Positions 33,070 through 43,340 of a DNA stretch of 64,000 nucleotides are shown here, piece by piece. Position numbers and translations under genes: made by a program. Below the pieces are notes generated by a model that had not been told where the DNA came from, did no database searches, and saw nothing but the letters and a program-made list of their open reading frames with translations. This DNA comes from Sphingomonas_D zeicaulis. Its GTDB lineage: Bacteria > Pseudomonadota > Alphaproteobacteria > Sphingomonadales > Sphingomonadaceae. Within the stretch, counting starts at the first letter, position 1, and every line of letters starts with the position of its first letter. The stretch lies in contig NZ_JBNPXQ010000005.1 in assembly GCF_050433225.1 (NCBI RefSeq), positions 186,001 through 250,000 on the forward strand. The letters are read 5' to 3'.

Positions 33070-34721
33070 CACTGAAACCACGCGTACGGACCGACGACGG
33101 TGCCCACGAAGCCGGTCGCGACCTTGGTCGAGAGAAACCCGACGTCGAGATTCTCGTGCAGAACGCGCCTGCCTGCCGGGGTGACATAGTCGAACGCCAT
33201 ACGCCCCCCGTCCGCGCGGATGGTCAGGGTCAGCGGAGCGCTTCCCTCCAACGGTGCCGAAGCGATGAGCTTTTCGTCGCCTTTCTCTGTCGTGTAGAGC
33301 GCGACCACGTCCTTCCCGCCAATGCGTGTGACGCCGAAGAAGAGGAAGTTCAGGTCGCTTTGCATTGCGGCCAGCCCCGCGCGTTCGCCATCGCGGGACG
33401 GCCTGAAGCTGACCGTCGTGCTCATTGTCGCACGATGATGTTGCTGCCTGCGCCCGACGAATGCCGGAGTTCCGCTCAGATCGCCAATCGGCGCGCCGCG
33501 CCCGAGAACAAGATCGCCCCGGTCGAGATGATAGACAGGCGATCGGGGCGTTCGCACGCCAACCCACTGCATCGCGAGCCTATCACCGTCAAACTCGTCC
33601 GCGTAACTGAAGTCGCCTGTCGTAGGCAGTGCGGACGGGGGCTGGAACGGCAGCTTGGGCGCCGCCACCGCAAACGGTATTGATGCGCCGGCCGGGAGAA
33701 TAACGGGCCAGCCATCCTTCCAGCGTACCGGCAGCAGGAAAGTCTCGCGACCGATATTGTAATAGTCTCCCTCGTACGGCCTCACCGCCAGGAACGTCGC
33801 CCACCATTCCCCCGCCTGGGTTTTGATGAGCGTCGCATGGCCTGCGGAGGTGACAGGGTCGGCACGCGAGGGATCGAGATCGCGCTGTGTGAGGATCGGA
33901 TTGCCGGCATAGGGGACGAACGGCCCCTTGAGGCTGCGCGACCTGAACACCACCTGCGAATGATTGACGCTGGTGCCCCCCTCGGCGGCGGTCAGATAAT
34001 ACCAGCCTTTCTCGAGGAATATATGCGGACCCTCGATCCAGACGGGTTTCTTGCTGATATCGACGCCGCCGTTGATGAGTTGGGTGCTGTCGCCGATCAT
34101 CCTGCCCGTGCGCCAGTCAAACTCCTGGATCCAGATTGCCCGATGGCCGGGATAGCGGGGCGGCTCCGACGGCGCACGATTGTTGACGATATAAGCCCTG
34201 CCGTTTTCCCAATAGATCGAAGGATCGATCCCCTCGAACGGCAACCAGATCGGATCGGACCATGGGCCGGCTGGATTCCGCGCGGTGATGACGAAATTGC
34301 CTCGGCACTCGACGCAGGTGTTGACGATGTAAAAGACACCGTCGTGATACGAAATATCTGGTGCGAACACCGCCTGCGACGTTCGCAGGCCGGTGAAATC
34401 GAGTTGGCCGGGCCGATCGATCGCATTGCCGATCTGACGCCAGTTCACGAGATCACGGGACGTGAAGATGGGCAGCCCGGGGAAGTGCGCGAATGACGAC
34501 AGAACGAGGTAGTAATCGTCCCCCACCCGGGTGACGGACGGGTCAGGATAATAGCCCGAGAGGATCGGATTTCGGTACTGCCCGCTCTTCACATCCACCT
34601 GCTCAATCGCGCGCCCCTCATAGGTAAAGCGGCTGAAGCGGGGCGGGTCGGCTGCTGCCGCCGCTGATCCTGTCGCGAGACCGGTCAGTATCAACGCAAG
34701 CCTGCGAATGCTCATATCCAT
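33069..34721 (-). CDS. exported GH43 glycosidase 3
   Basis: The 550-residue protein starts with a signal peptide (SIRRLALILTGLATGSAAAA). The catalytic acids are in SGYYPDPSVTRVGDDYYLVL, FEGIDPSIYWENGRAYIV and VWIEGPHIFLEKGWYYL. A C-terminal beta-sandwich begins near FSYADEFDGDRLAMQW. ATG 34721 follows GGGAGAG; ATG 34715 is possible. It is the first gene of a two-gene operon with the GH43 at 31522 and is divergent from the GH27 alpha-galactosidase. A near-perfect copy of the locus operator lies in the shared promoter gap. Beta-xylosidase or arabinofuranosidase activity is likely. Confidence 0.9.
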   Translation of the reverse strand: MDMSIRRLALILTGLATGSAAAAADPPRFSRFTYEGRAIEQVDVKSGQYRNPILSGYYPDPSVTRVGDDYYLVLSSFAHFPGLPIFTSRDLVNWRQIGNAIDRPGQLDFTGLRTSQAVFAPDISYHDGVFYIVNTCVECRGNFVITARNPAGPWSDPIWLPFEGIDPSIYWENGRAYIVNNRAPSEPPRYPGHRAIWIQEFDWRTGRMIGDSTQLINGGVDISKKPVWIEGPHIFLEKGWYYLTAAEGGTSVNHSQVVFRSRSLKGPFVPYAGNPILTQRDLDPSRADPVTSAGHATLIKTQAGEWWATFLAVRPYEGDYYNIGRETFLLPVRWKDGWPVILPAGASIPFAVAAPKLPFQPPSALPTTGDFSYADEFDGDRLAMQWVGVRTPRSPVYHLDRGDLVLGRGAPIGDLSGTPAFVGRRQQHHRATMSTTVSFRPSRDGERAGLAAMQSDLNFLFFGVTRIGGKDVVALYTTEKGDEKLIASAPLEGSAPLTLTIRADGGRMAFDYVTPAGRRVLHENLDVGFLSTKVATGFVGTVVGPYAWFQ

Positions 34722-34857
34722 CTCTCTCCCATCCCTCCGGCCGCTGACTGCCCTTGGCCTGACAACCGGCGTTCCCTGCCGTCGCGCAGACGCGAGCGCC
34801 GCGATGGAGCCGTTCTCAGTCAATTCGCGCTGGACAAGCCAGTTCTACTCCGACAAT

Positions 34858-34871
34858 TGATAACGTCAACA
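34858..34871. promoter_or_regulatory. LacI-type operator in GH43/GH27 divergent promoter
   Basis: TGATAACGTCAACA matches the palindrome TGATAACGTTATCA at 12 of 14 bases. It abuts the ribosome site of the GH27 gene. Confidence 0.55.
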
Positions 34872-34881
34872 GGAGGGCACA

Positions 34882-36804
34882 GTGAAAACTGTTTCGAAGA
34901 GCGTCTGGCTGGCTGCGTCCGCGCTGCTTTTGATCGCGGCGAACGATCCCCCTCCGACGCGCGACACCCCGCTGCAACCGACCGGTCGCTGGAGCGCCAA
35001 TGAAAAGGGCGAGGCGTCGTTGCCGCCGATGGGCTGGAACAGCTGGAATGCCTTCAACAGCGACGTCGATGAAGAGAAAGTGATGGCGTCTGCCAAGCTG
35101 CTGATCGACAGCGGCCTGGCGCGCCTCGGCTATCGATATGTCAACATCGATGACGGTTGGTGGTTGCGCCGCCGACAGCCGGACGGCCGGATGGTTATCC
35201 GAACGGACCGCTTTCCCTCTGCAAAAGCCGGCCCGAACCAGCGCACGAGCTTTCGTCCGCTCACCGACCGGCTTCACGCGCTGGGCCTGAAGGCCGGCAT
35301 CTATTCGGATATCGGCCGGAACAGCTGCGGACAGATCTACACCCCATCCTTCGCCAATCAGCCGGAGGGGACGATAGCGGAACGCGAGGTCGGCCTCTAC
35401 GGCCATGTCGATCAGGACATCGGTCTGTATTTCGCAGAATGGGGGTTCGATTACATCAAGGTCGACGCCTGCGGGATCCGGGGTCTTGGGCGCGATGCCG
35501 ATCATGTCAGGAAGGGAGATTATCGGGAACTCACGCCGCTGATCGACATGGCAGCGTTGAGCCGGACGGACATTCCGGCCGTTCGCCGCCTGTACGACGA
35601 CGTCGCCGAAGCGCTAGAACGCCACAATCCCGATGGCGCATACCTTTTCTCCTTGTGCCTGTGGGGTTCGGCCGATGTCCGATCATGGGCGAAGGATGTC
35701 GGCAACGCGTCCCGCACCAGCGACGACATCACCGCGAGCTGGACGCGGATGCTGACCAATTTCGACAGCAGCGTCACGCGCGCGCTCTACGCGCACCCCG
35801 GCTCGTGGAATGACCCCGATATGCTGTTCGTCGGTTCGGGAGACTTCGACGCCAACCATATGACTGAAGCGCAATCGCACTTTGCGCTGTGGGCGATCAC
35901 GAACGCGCCGCTTCTGATCGGCATGGATCTGCGCAAGGCAACGCCGGAGCAACTGGCGCTCCTCGGCAATCAGAGCATCGTCGCGCTCAACCAGGATCCG
36001 GCGGGCAACCAGGCAGTGCCGGTCTATCTCTCGGATGACGCGCAGATCCTGGTCAAGACGCTCTCGAACGGTGACAAGGCGGTCGCGCTGTTCAACCGCG
36101 GAGCCGCGCCTCTCGAGATGGTTCTTACCGCCGACCATCTGAAGATGCGGGGCGATCAGGACATTGCGGTCACCGACCTGTGGACCGGTGCACGCAGCGG
36201 CTTCACCAAGGAAATCAAGCTTGCGGTCGCGCCGCGCGAGACGCTGATGTTCAGGGTTCGCGGCACCCCCAGCCTGTCCGACGGCATGTATCTCTCTGAA
36301 ATGCCGGGAAACGTGAATCCCGCTGAGGACGGCGTCACCGTTCCGCAGGCCGATCCCACGATCTACCGGTCGGTCATTCCCTGGACGGGAACGCGCGGCC
36401 CCGGCGAGCAGCCGCAATATGGCGGCTGGGGTGGCGCTCAGGCGGATCGGAGCCCCTATGGCGAACCACTGCGGATCGCGGGGAAGCGGTTCGACACCGG
36501 CATCGGCGTTCTCGCGAATTCGCGGCTGGAGGTTCGCAACCGCGGCTTTAGCCGGTTCACCGCCACAATCGGGGTCGACGATGCCGCCATGACGGCTGAT
36601 CGCGCCGTGACATTCCTGGTGTATGGCGACGGTCGTCTGCTCGCCCGCTCCCCGACACTTCGCCGGGGAGACAAGCCGATCGAAATCGCGGCGGAATTGC
36701 GTGGCGCCGCGCTCGTCGAACTCGTCGCCGACGCGAACGGCCCCTTGCGCGAAGCTCTGCCGGTCGTGTGGGGCAGCGCCCGCTTCGAAGGCAAAGGCCG
36801 CTAG
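34882..36804 (+). CDS. exported GH27 alpha-galactosidase with C-terminal NPCBM domain
   Basis: The 640-residue protein has a signal peptide (first ~20 residues) and a GH27 TIM barrel starting PPMGWNSWNAFNSDVDE. The nucleophile is Asp195 in DYIKVDACGIR; the acid/base is probably Asp282 in RTSDDITASW; SWNDPDMLFVGSG is the later family motif. A beta-sandwich follows, then an NPCBM-type domain (~470-640) with ADPTIYRSVIPW and GKRFDTGIGVLANSRLEVRN. It removes terminal alpha-galactose, or beta-L-arabinopyranose in some members, from side chains. The stop overlaps the converging cupin gene by four bases. Confidence 0.92.
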   Translation: MKTVSKSVWLAASALLLIAANDPPPTRDTPLQPTGRWSANEKGEASLPPMGWNSWNAFNSDVDEEKVMASAKLLIDSGLARLGYRYVNIDDGWWLRRRQPDGRMVIRTDRFPSAKAGPNQRTSFRPLTDRLHALGLKAGIYSDIGRNSCGQIYTPSFANQPEGTIAEREVGLYGHVDQDIGLYFAEWGFDYIKVDACGIRGLGRDADHVRKGDYRELTPLIDMAALSRTDIPAVRRLYDDVAEALERHNPDGAYLFSLCLWGSADVRSWAKDVGNASRTSDDITASWTRMLTNFDSSVTRALYAHPGSWNDPDMLFVGSGDFDANHMTEAQSHFALWAITNAPLLIGMDLRKATPEQLALLGNQSIVALNQDPAGNQAVPVYLSDDAQILVKTLSNGDKAVALFNRGAAPLEMVLTADHLKMRGDQDIAVTDLWTGARSGFTKEIKLAVAPRETLMFRVRGTPSLSDGMYLSEMPGNVNPAEDGVTVPQADPTIYRSVIPWTGTRGPGEQPQYGGWGGAQADRSPYGEPLRIAGKRFDTGIGVLANSRLEVRNRGFSRFTATIGVDDAAMTADRAVTFLVYGDGRLLARSPTLRRGDKPIEIAAELRGAALVELVADANGPLREALPVVWGSARFEGKGR

Positions 36805-37805
36805 CGACCGCGCAGCATCTGCAGGACCCAAGCGCGGATGCGGCCGTAATTTCCCCCGGCGAGGGGGCCAAGCACGCCGTGCTGCTCCGAAGGCAGGTGC
36901 GCCAGAGGGTGCCCCTGGGGACGGAAGACGTAATGATCGAACCAGGCGCGCCAGGCAGCGCGCTCCTGCGCAGGGCGTTCGGCCATCGTGATCATGGCAA
37001 GCATCATCGCGGTCATGGGTGCATCGGGGCCGGCACTGAACGCGTCCCACCAGTAGTTCACAAGGCAGTTCACGGTGCCTTCCGCATCGACCTGGTGCCA
37101 CCACAGTTTGGGAATGTATACCGCATCACCGGGCATGAGCGTGGCGCCCACCGCCAGTGCATGCGCTCGTGCCACGCGCGGGTAACGCGCATCGTCGAGC
37201 GCCGCGTCCGCAGCCAGCGCGACCGGCTGTCCCGCCATCGTATGGTCGACCGGCCCGACGTAAAGATCACCGATCGCTGCAGGCGGATAGAGGGTGAACC
37301 GGCGGCGGCCGGCGACGCAGCAGGCGAGATTGTCGAAGGCATCATAATGACAGGCGATGCCGGACGCATTGCCGATCCAGACGCGTGGCGTCACGCTGCT
37401 GGCGACAAGCGGCATCGGGTGCGCTTCGGCAAAGCCCGGAAAATAGCTGTCGGTTGGGAGCGACCCGGCATAGACCGTCGGTGCATCCGGATCACCGGCG
37501 GCTTCGGATATGCGCCGAAACGCGTCTGCGAGACCGATCGTCTCGCGCTTGAAATTGAAGTGCCGCAAATCACCCGTGTAACGATAACGACCTGCGTTCT
37601 CCCCTTCCCCGACGAAAACCTCCGCGAGCCGCGCTGACGCGAAGCGCAGCAGGAACGTCAGCAGATCGGGCCCTTCGAGACGGGTGACCGGCCAGTGGCG
37701 ACAGGCTCCCCGCAGCACCACTGGTTCGCATCGGCTGACGACAAGCGCGTGGAAGGCCTCAGCGTCCGCTATCGCCGTAGCCGAAACCTCTGGCAGGGGC
37801 GTCAT
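36801..37805 (-). CDS. cupin_8/JmjC-like protein
   Basis: The 334-residue protein has the cupin_8 fold. VLRGACRHWPVTRL opens it, and HYDAFDNLACCVAGRRRFTL carries the His-x-Asp metal pair; MPGDAVYIPKLWWHQVDAEG holds a second His. Relatives are Fe(II)/2-oxoglutarate hydroxylases. The start overlaps the SapC-type stop as ATGA. In Xanthomonas, Caulobacter and sphingomonads such genes travel with SapC, tryptophan-halogenase-like and TonB-receptor genes, but their target is not known. A modification of a surface or receptor protein is one idea. Confidence 0.85.
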   Translation of the reverse strand: MTPLPEVSATAIADAEAFHALVVSRCEPVVLRGACRHWPVTRLEGPDLLTFLLRFASARLAEVFVGEGENAGRYRYTGDLRHFNFKRETIGLADAFRRISEAAGDPDAPTVYAGSLPTDSYFPGFAEAHPMPLVASSVTPRVWIGNASGIACHYDAFDNLACCVAGRRRFTLYPPAAIGDLYVGPVDHTMAGQPVALAADAALDDARYPRVARAHALAVGATLMPGDAVYIPKLWWHQVDAEGTVNCLVNYWWDAFSAGPDAPMTAMMLAMITMAERPAQERAAWRAWFDHYVFRPQGHPLAHLPSEQHGVLGPLAGGNYGRIRAWVLQMLRGR

Positions 37806-38497
37806 CGCACAGGCAGCGCCAGGCGGGCGTTGCGGCGTTGTGCCAGACGCGGGAACTGCCGGATCGAGCCCGCCAGGGCATGAGCGATTTGGAGATGGCC
37901 TGTACGAAACAGGCTGAGAACCTGATCATCCTCAAGATCGGCCAATGCATCGAGGCTGATGGTATAAAGCCCCGCCAGCGTCAGTTTCTCGCCATCATCG
38001 AAGTTCAAGGAGATGTCGATCGGCTGGACGAGCTTCATTGCCAGGATCGACGCGATGAACGCATCCGTCTGCTGCAGTTCAACATGCAGGGTCTGAACGA
38101 TGGCAGACATACGCTGCAGGGCGGCCCCCGGCGCGCCGTCCGCCGCGAACAGTGGTTCGGCAGCCTGATCGGCGAAACGAGGGTCGTTTTGATCGATCGC
38201 GAGACCATCATCCGTCAGGTAGAAACCACGTCGCTCGAGATCGAGCGGGCGGAAGCTGGCTGAAAGTTCTTCGCGCGTCACCAAAGCTGGCTCGTCCGGC
38301 TTCAATCCCAGCAACGCCGCCATGTAGAACGCTCCGGTGTCCGGATGCTTGGTCAGCATGACGGGGCACAAAGCCACCGCTGCCGCGACCTCGCCGGCGA
38401 CGATCTGCACGAACGATGGAATATATGCCGCCAGCGCCTCCCCCATGCGCAGTGCGCCATGTCGCTTCGGATCTGGCAGTTCCACCGTCATTGCCAT
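37802..38497 (-). CDS. SapC-family protein
   Basis: The 231-residue protein shows the SapC landmarks: HGALRMGEALAAYIPSFVQI, CPVMLTKHPDTGAFYMAALL and the C-terminal DGEKLTLAGLYTISLDALAD. ATG 38497 has GAGAGGA upstream. No signal peptide or membrane helix is visible. The family is named after a Campylobacter surface-layer gene, but in these bacteria it accompanies sugar-uptake TonB receptors. It forms a two-gene operon with the cupin_8 gene, divergent from the acetylesterase gene, and the perfect locus palindrome lies between them. Confidence 0.87.
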   Translation of the reverse strand: MAMTVELPDPKRHGALRMGEALAAYIPSFVQIVAGEVAAAVALCPVMLTKHPDTGAFYMAALLGLKPDEPALVTREELSASFRPLDLERRGFYLTDDGLAIDQNDPRFADQAAEPLFAADGAPGAALQRMSAIVQTLHVELQQTDAFIASILAMKLVQPIDISLNFDDGEKLTLAGLYTISLDALADLEDDQVLSLFRTGHLQIAHALAGSIRQFPRLAQRRNARLALPVR

Positions 38498-38712
38498 GCG
38501 GAATCCTCTCACATCTTTTCTATGTCCCGCGGCCGGCATTGAAACCGATCCGCGTCACAGGCTCGACTTGCTGATCAGGCCTGGCGGGGTAGGGCAAGGC
38601 GTATGCCCTGCCGCGCACGGTGCCACAAACCGACAGTGCCATCCCGTTCTGCAGTCTTCAACATCATTGGCAAATTTACCTTTCTGGACGCTTGCACGAG
38701 AAAGCGATTCGG

Positions 38713-38726
38713 TGATAGCGCTATCA
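38713..38726. promoter_or_regulatory. perfect LacI-type operator palindrome
   Basis: TGATAGCGCTATCA is a perfect 14-base palindrome in the divergent gap between the SapC and acetylesterase genes, 29 bases before the latter. It matches the palindromes at 55063 and 59247. Confidence 0.75.
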
Positions 38727-38754
38727 ACATAATAGATAATGATGGGTGAGGAGC

Positions 38755-40728
38755 ATGGAACGCCTAAGGCGAAACCTGCGTCATGCGCGAAAGCTGTTGC
38801 CGGCATGGGCAGTGATCGGCGTGGCCGGAACCGGCTTTGCCGAGCCACCCCGTGTCCAGCTACCGATGAGCGATCATGCCGTCGTCCAACGTGAGCGCCC
38901 GATCGCCGTCAGTGGCACCGCGTTGCCAAATGAGCGGCTTTCGATCAAGTTGGCTGGACGTCAGAGCGTCGTGGTTGCCGACAAGCAGGGACATTGGCGC
39001 ACCGATCTTCGGCCGCTACCGGCGGGCGGCCCCTATCGCCTCGAAGTAACCGCGGCGACTGGCGAGACCACGACGCTCGACGATCTGCTCGTCGGGGACG
39101 TGTGGCTGTGCTCTGGACAGTCGAACATGGAATATCCGCTCAAGGCTGCCCTCAACGGCAGTCTTTTGGTCGAGAATGCCGCGGATCCACACATCAGGCT
39201 TTTGAGCATGGCGCAACGCGTCGCGTACGCGCCGGAAACACCGGCCGCAGCGCAGCCGGGCTGGATGGTCGCAAGCCCGGAGAGTGCGGCGGAGTTCTCG
39301 GCGGCATGCTTTCTCATGGCCAAGGCGCTCAAGACCGAGCAACACGTGCCAGTCGGTGCGATCGATTCGAGCTGGGGCGGCACCCGGATCCGCCCCTGGA
39401 TCCCGGCGCAGCAGGCCCGCCGACTGCCGGGCGCCGCTGACGATATCGCATTGCTTTCGCTGTACAACCGCGATCCCGCCGCGGCGATCAACCGCTTTGC
39501 GGATCGCTGGGGCACCTGGTGGCGCGGTGCAAGCGGCGATGCGCGGGGTAGCGAGCCCTGGAATGCCCCCGACCGACGCAATTGGCGCGCCGTCCCCCGG
39601 ATATCGGCCTGGGAGGATTGGGGATTATCGGAAACGGCCGCGTTGAATGGCATGGTCTGGTTCCGGCAGGCGTTCGATCTCGCAGATCCTCCCTCGGGCC
39701 CTGCCGTGCTGGACCTGGGCGGTATCGACGAGCTGGACATCGCTTGGGTCAACGGGATTCCCGTCGGCTCCAGTTTCGGGTGGGGGACGCAGCGGCAATA
39801 CAACGTGCCCGCCTCTGCCCTGCGCGCGGGAAGGAACGACATCATCGTGGCGGTCAGCGATAGCTGGGGCACGGGCGGCATGCTGGGGCCAGCGGCGCAG
39901 ATGCAGGTCCGAGCCTCCGGTGGCAGACCGATTCCGCTCGCTTCGGGTTGGCGCTTCTCGTTGGAAAAGCCGCTTGCCGAGCCTGTCCCGCGGATGCCGT
40001 GGGAGAGCCATGCCGGCCTGTCGACGCTGTACAACGGCATGGTGGCGCCGCTGGGAAACGCGCCCATCAAGGGGGTCGCCTGGTATCAAGGGGAGTCCGA
40101 CGCGGGCATCGCCGGTTATGACGACCGCCTCAAAGCGTTGATGGCGGGGTGGCGTCAGCAATTCGGGGATCCGGCGCTTCCATTCATCATCATCGGACTG
40201 GCGAATTACGGAGAGCTCGCATCGGCCCCGGGTGAGAGTGGCTGGGCGACCGTTCGCGACGAACAGCGACGTGTCGCCATGCAGGACGAGCATGCCGCGA
40301 TCGTCACCACCGTCGATATCGGCGAACAGACGGACATTCATCCCGCCAACAAGAATGAACTGGCGAAAAGGATGGCCCGCGCAGCTACGGCTCTCGCTTA
40401 TGGAGGCAATCTCCCGGCGTCGGGCCCGCTGGCGACCCAGGCGAAGTCTGACGGCGATGACGTGCTCGTCTCCTTCGCGGGCGTCACAGGCCAGTTGCGA
40501 GCGTCCAGCGCGGCCGGACCCATCGGCTTCGAGTTGTGCAACGCCAACCTCTGTCGCTTCGCACAGGCCAGCATCGACGGAAGCAGCGTGCGCCTCAGGG
40601 GCGATGGCGCGGCCGTGGACCGGGTCCGATATGCCTGGGCGGACGCACCGATCGCAAACCTCTTCGACGATGCCGCGCTTACGCCGGCACCGTTTCAGAT
40701 CATGATCGAAAAGCCGAGTGCGCGGTGA
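38755..40728 (+). CDS. exported sialate-O-acetylesterase-family esterase
   Basis: The 657-residue protein has a signal peptide (KLLPAWAVIGVAGTGFAE). The SGNH-type esterase motifs are LCSGQSNMEYPL (nucleophile Ser), GVAWYQGESDA (second block) and TDIHPANKNELA (Asp-x-His). An inserted jelly-roll domain (~300-390, WFRQAFDLADPPSGPAVLDL) is usual in this family. ATG 38755 follows GAGGAG; GTG 38746 is less likely. In a plant-polysaccharide locus, the natural target is acetyl groups on xylan or pectin rather than sialic acid. The GH9 gene follows 30 bases later, so both are probably co-transcribed. Confidence 0.88.
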   Translation: MERLRRNLRHARKLLPAWAVIGVAGTGFAEPPRVQLPMSDHAVVQRERPIAVSGTALPNERLSIKLAGRQSVVVADKQGHWRTDLRPLPAGGPYRLEVTAATGETTTLDDLLVGDVWLCSGQSNMEYPLKAALNGSLLVENAADPHIRLLSMAQRVAYAPETPAAAQPGWMVASPESAAEFSAACFLMAKALKTEQHVPVGAIDSSWGGTRIRPWIPAQQARRLPGAADDIALLSLYNRDPAAAINRFADRWGTWWRGASGDARGSEPWNAPDRRNWRAVPRISAWEDWGLSETAALNGMVWFRQAFDLADPPSGPAVLDLGGIDELDIAWVNGIPVGSSFGWGTQRQYNVPASALRAGRNDIIVAVSDSWGTGGMLGPAAQMQVRASGGRPIPLASGWRFSLEKPLAEPVPRMPWESHAGLSTLYNGMVAPLGNAPIKGVAWYQGESDAGIAGYDDRLKALMAGWRQQFGDPALPFIIIGLANYGELASAPGESGWATVRDEQRRVAMQDEHAAIVTTVDIGEQTDIHPANKNELAKRMARAATALAYGGNLPASGPLATQAKSDGDDVLVSFAGVTGQLRASSAAGPIGFELCNANLCRFAQASIDGSSVRLRGDGAAVDRVRYAWADAPIANLFDDAALTPAPFQIMIEKPSAR

Positions 40729-40757
40729 TGCCGTCCTCATCCCATTGCTAGGCCAAG

Positions 40758-43340
40758 ATGTTGTTACAGCACACAGCGTTCGACCGATCAGGCCCGTTGC
40801 GGAGAATAGTCGTGCAGAGTTCATTTTCGACGATCGTGCTGGCTTTGGCGCTGGCGCTCTCCGCCAACCCCGTACGAGCGCAGGAGGACGTGAAGCCCGA
40901 CGTCATTACCCTGAATGCGAAGGAATATTACGAGGCCCCTGCGACGAACCTGCTGGTCTTCAGCAATCGCGCCGACGGCCTCTTCGCCGATGCCAAGATC
41001 AGCGGCGTCGAAATCATCCAGCGCGACCAGCGCATCGCGACCAATGGCGATGTCCGACTATCCGCAACTCCCGGGCAGTGGGATCCGATGGCGCGCATGG
41101 TCGCACGACGGGTGGACCGGTCGACTGGGGTGATCGAAGTCGATCTCGAATATCCCACAGAAGGTTTTCGCTACACCATCCGCTCCGAGCCTGCCGGAGC
41201 GGCGGCGGTCCGCATCACTCTGTCCCTGCCGGCGGCCCTGCCGCCCGCGCTCGTCGGCAAGGCGGGGTTCACCCTGGAATTCCTGCCAGCGGCCTATTTC
41301 CACCAAGGCTATCTGGCCGACGATGCCACCGGCATCTTTCCGCTGCACCCGACCAGCGACATGACAGCGGCGGCGCAGCGCAACGCAGCGAGCGGTCGCA
41401 GCGACGGCGCGGGTGCCGAGCCGCTCCCGATGGCAACCGCACGGCGCTTCGTCCTCGCGCCATCGGACCCTGCGCGACGCATCATGGTAAGCTCTGCGGG
41501 CGATCCGATCGGGCTCTATGACGGCCGCGCGCAGGCCCAGAATGGCTGGTTCGTGCTCCGCGGGTTGCTGCCGGGCGGCCGCAGCGGACGCGTGCTCGAC
41601 TGGACCGTCAGCCTCACCGCGGCGCCTGACTGGCGGCGTGAACCTGTCATCGGCCATTCCCAGATCGGCTACACGCCGGACCAGGCAAAGGTCGCCACGA
41701 TCGAGGTCGGCCAGCAGGATGACGGCGCGGGCGTGGTGAAACTGTTGCGCGTGGCCCCGGATGGCAGCGAGAGCGTCGCGACGTCCGCCTCGCCGACGCT
41801 GTGGGGATCCTATCTGAGATATCGATACTATGCGTTCGATTTCTCCCGGATCCGTCAGCCCGGCCTTTATCTGCTCGAATATCGCGGCAAGCGAACAGCA
41901 CCGTTTCGCATCGATCCGACCGTCTATGCCGAAGCATGGCATGCTTCGCTCGGCATCTTCCTGCCGGTGCAGATGGACCATATGGCGGTGAACGAGGCCT
42001 ATCGCGTGTGGCACGGCGATGCTCATCGCGATGATGCCCGCCAAGCGCCCGTCAATCACGAGCATATCGATCTCTATCGCCAGGGCCCCACCACCGACAC
42101 GCGCTTCGCCCCCGGCGAGCATATCCCTGGTCTGAACGTCGGAGGCTGGCTGGACGCCGGCGACTTCGACATCCGCACGCAAACCCAATATGCCGTGGTG
42201 CGCTCGCTCGTCAGAAGCTGGGAACAGTTCGGGCTGAGGCGGGACACAACCAGCATCGATCCGGCAACCCGACGTGTTGAGATTCATGTGCCGGACGGCA
42301 CGCCCGACATTCTGCAGCAGATCCGGCATGGTGCCGTGCAGCTGGTGGCGCAGTTCGATGCGGTCGGGCACGCCATTCACGGAATTGTCGAGCCGGACGT
42401 CGGCCAGTACACCCATCTAGGTGATGCCGCGAGCAAGACCGACGGGCTGATCTACGACCCCGCTGTGGAGCCCGGATCCTCCCTGGCGGATCGCAGCGCG
42501 ACACCCGATGACAGGTGGGCCTTCACCAGCAAGTCGTCCGCGCTCAATTACGGCTCGATCGCCGCGCTTGCGGCGGCGTCGCGTGCGCTCAGGGGAACGG
42601 ACGATCCGTTCGCAGCCCGCTGTCTCGAAATTGCCCTGCGCATCTGGTCGGATGAGGAAGGCCGCCGCCCCGACATGTTCCGGCATGGAAACACGACCGG
42701 CGGCCCTCTGCAAGCCGAACGGCTGGGTGCTGCCGTCGAGCTGCTCGCAGCGACGCGCGATGCGCGATTTGCGCGAGCGATCGATGGCCTGCTGCCTGCG
42801 ATCGAGAAACTGTTCGATCGCGAAGCGGTCACGGCGCTCGACGCGATTCCATTCATGCCGCCACGCTATCGCGACGCGCTCAAGCCGCTGGCGCGCAAAT
42901 GGGCGGCAGCAGCGGCAGCAACCGCCGCCGCCAACCCCTATCGCGTTCCCATCACGGAAGGCGGATGGGCCGGCAACGGCGCGGTGATCGATTTCGGAAT
43001 CACCGCGTATCGGCTCCATCGCGCCTTTCCCGACATCGTGCCTTCGCGACATGTGCTGGATGCCATGGCCTATCTCCACGGCAACCATCCCGGCTCGGAC
43101 CTGTCGTTTGTTTCCGGCGTCGGCACTCGGTCCAAGGAGGTCGCCTATGGCAGCAATCGTGCGGATTTCAGCTTCATTGCAGGCGGTGTGGTGCCCGGCG
43201 TTCTGATCCTCAAGCCCGACTTCCCCGAGAACCACGAGGATTGGCCCTTCTTCTGGGGCGAAAATGAATATGTGGTGGATCTGGGAGCGGCCTATGTCGA
43301 ACTGGCGAACTCAGCGTCGGCGGTATCTGCGGCTCCCTGA
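40758..43340 (+). CDS. exported GH9 glycoside hydrolase
   Basis: The product is up to 860 residues. An N-terminal immunoglobulin-like region (~300-390) precedes the GH9 (alpha/alpha)6 barrel, with the base in GGWLDAGDFDIRTQTQ and the acid in GENEYVVDLGAAYVEL. A start at GTG 40812, preceded by GGAGA, would give a standard signal peptide (SSFSTIVLALALALSANPVR); ATG 40758 gives a longer basic leader. GH9 enzymes are endoglucanases, xyloglucanases or exo-glucosaminidases. Here a beta-glucan or xyloglucan backbone is likely. It belongs to the acetylesterase operon. Confidence 0.88.
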   Translation: MLLQHTAFDRSGPLRRIVVQSSFSTIVLALALALSANPVRAQEDVKPDVITLNAKEYYEAPATNLLVFSNRADGLFADAKISGVEIIQRDQRIATNGDVRLSATPGQWDPMARMVARRVDRSTGVIEVDLEYPTEGFRYTIRSEPAGAAAVRITLSLPAALPPALVGKAGFTLEFLPAAYFHQGYLADDATGIFPLHPTSDMTAAAQRNAASGRSDGAGAEPLPMATARRFVLAPSDPARRIMVSSAGDPIGLYDGRAQAQNGWFVLRGLLPGGRSGRVLDWTVSLTAAPDWRREPVIGHSQIGYTPDQAKVATIEVGQQDDGAGVVKLLRVAPDGSESVATSASPTLWGSYLRYRYYAFDFSRIRQPGLYLLEYRGKRTAPFRIDPTVYAEAWHASLGIFLPVQMDHMAVNEAYRVWHGDAHRDDARQAPVNHEHIDLYRQGPTTDTRFAPGEHIPGLNVGGWLDAGDFDIRTQTQYAVVRSLVRSWEQFGLRRDTTSIDPATRRVEIHVPDGTPDILQQIRHGAVQLVAQFDAVGHAIHGIVEPDVGQYTHLGDAASKTDGLIYDPAVEPGSSLADRSATPDDRWAFTSKSSALNYGSIAALAAASRALRGTDDPFAARCLEIALRIWSDEEGRRPDMFRHGNTTGGPLQAERLGAAVELLAATRDARFARAIDGLLPAIEKLFDREAVTALDAIPFMPPRYRDALKPLARKWAAAAAATAAANPYRVPITEGGWAGNGAVIDFGITAYRLHRAFPDIVPSRHVLDAMAYLHGNHPGSDLSFVSGVGTRSKEVAYGSNRADFSFIAGGVVPGVLILKPDFPENHEDWPFFWGENEYVVDLGAAYVELANSASAVSAAP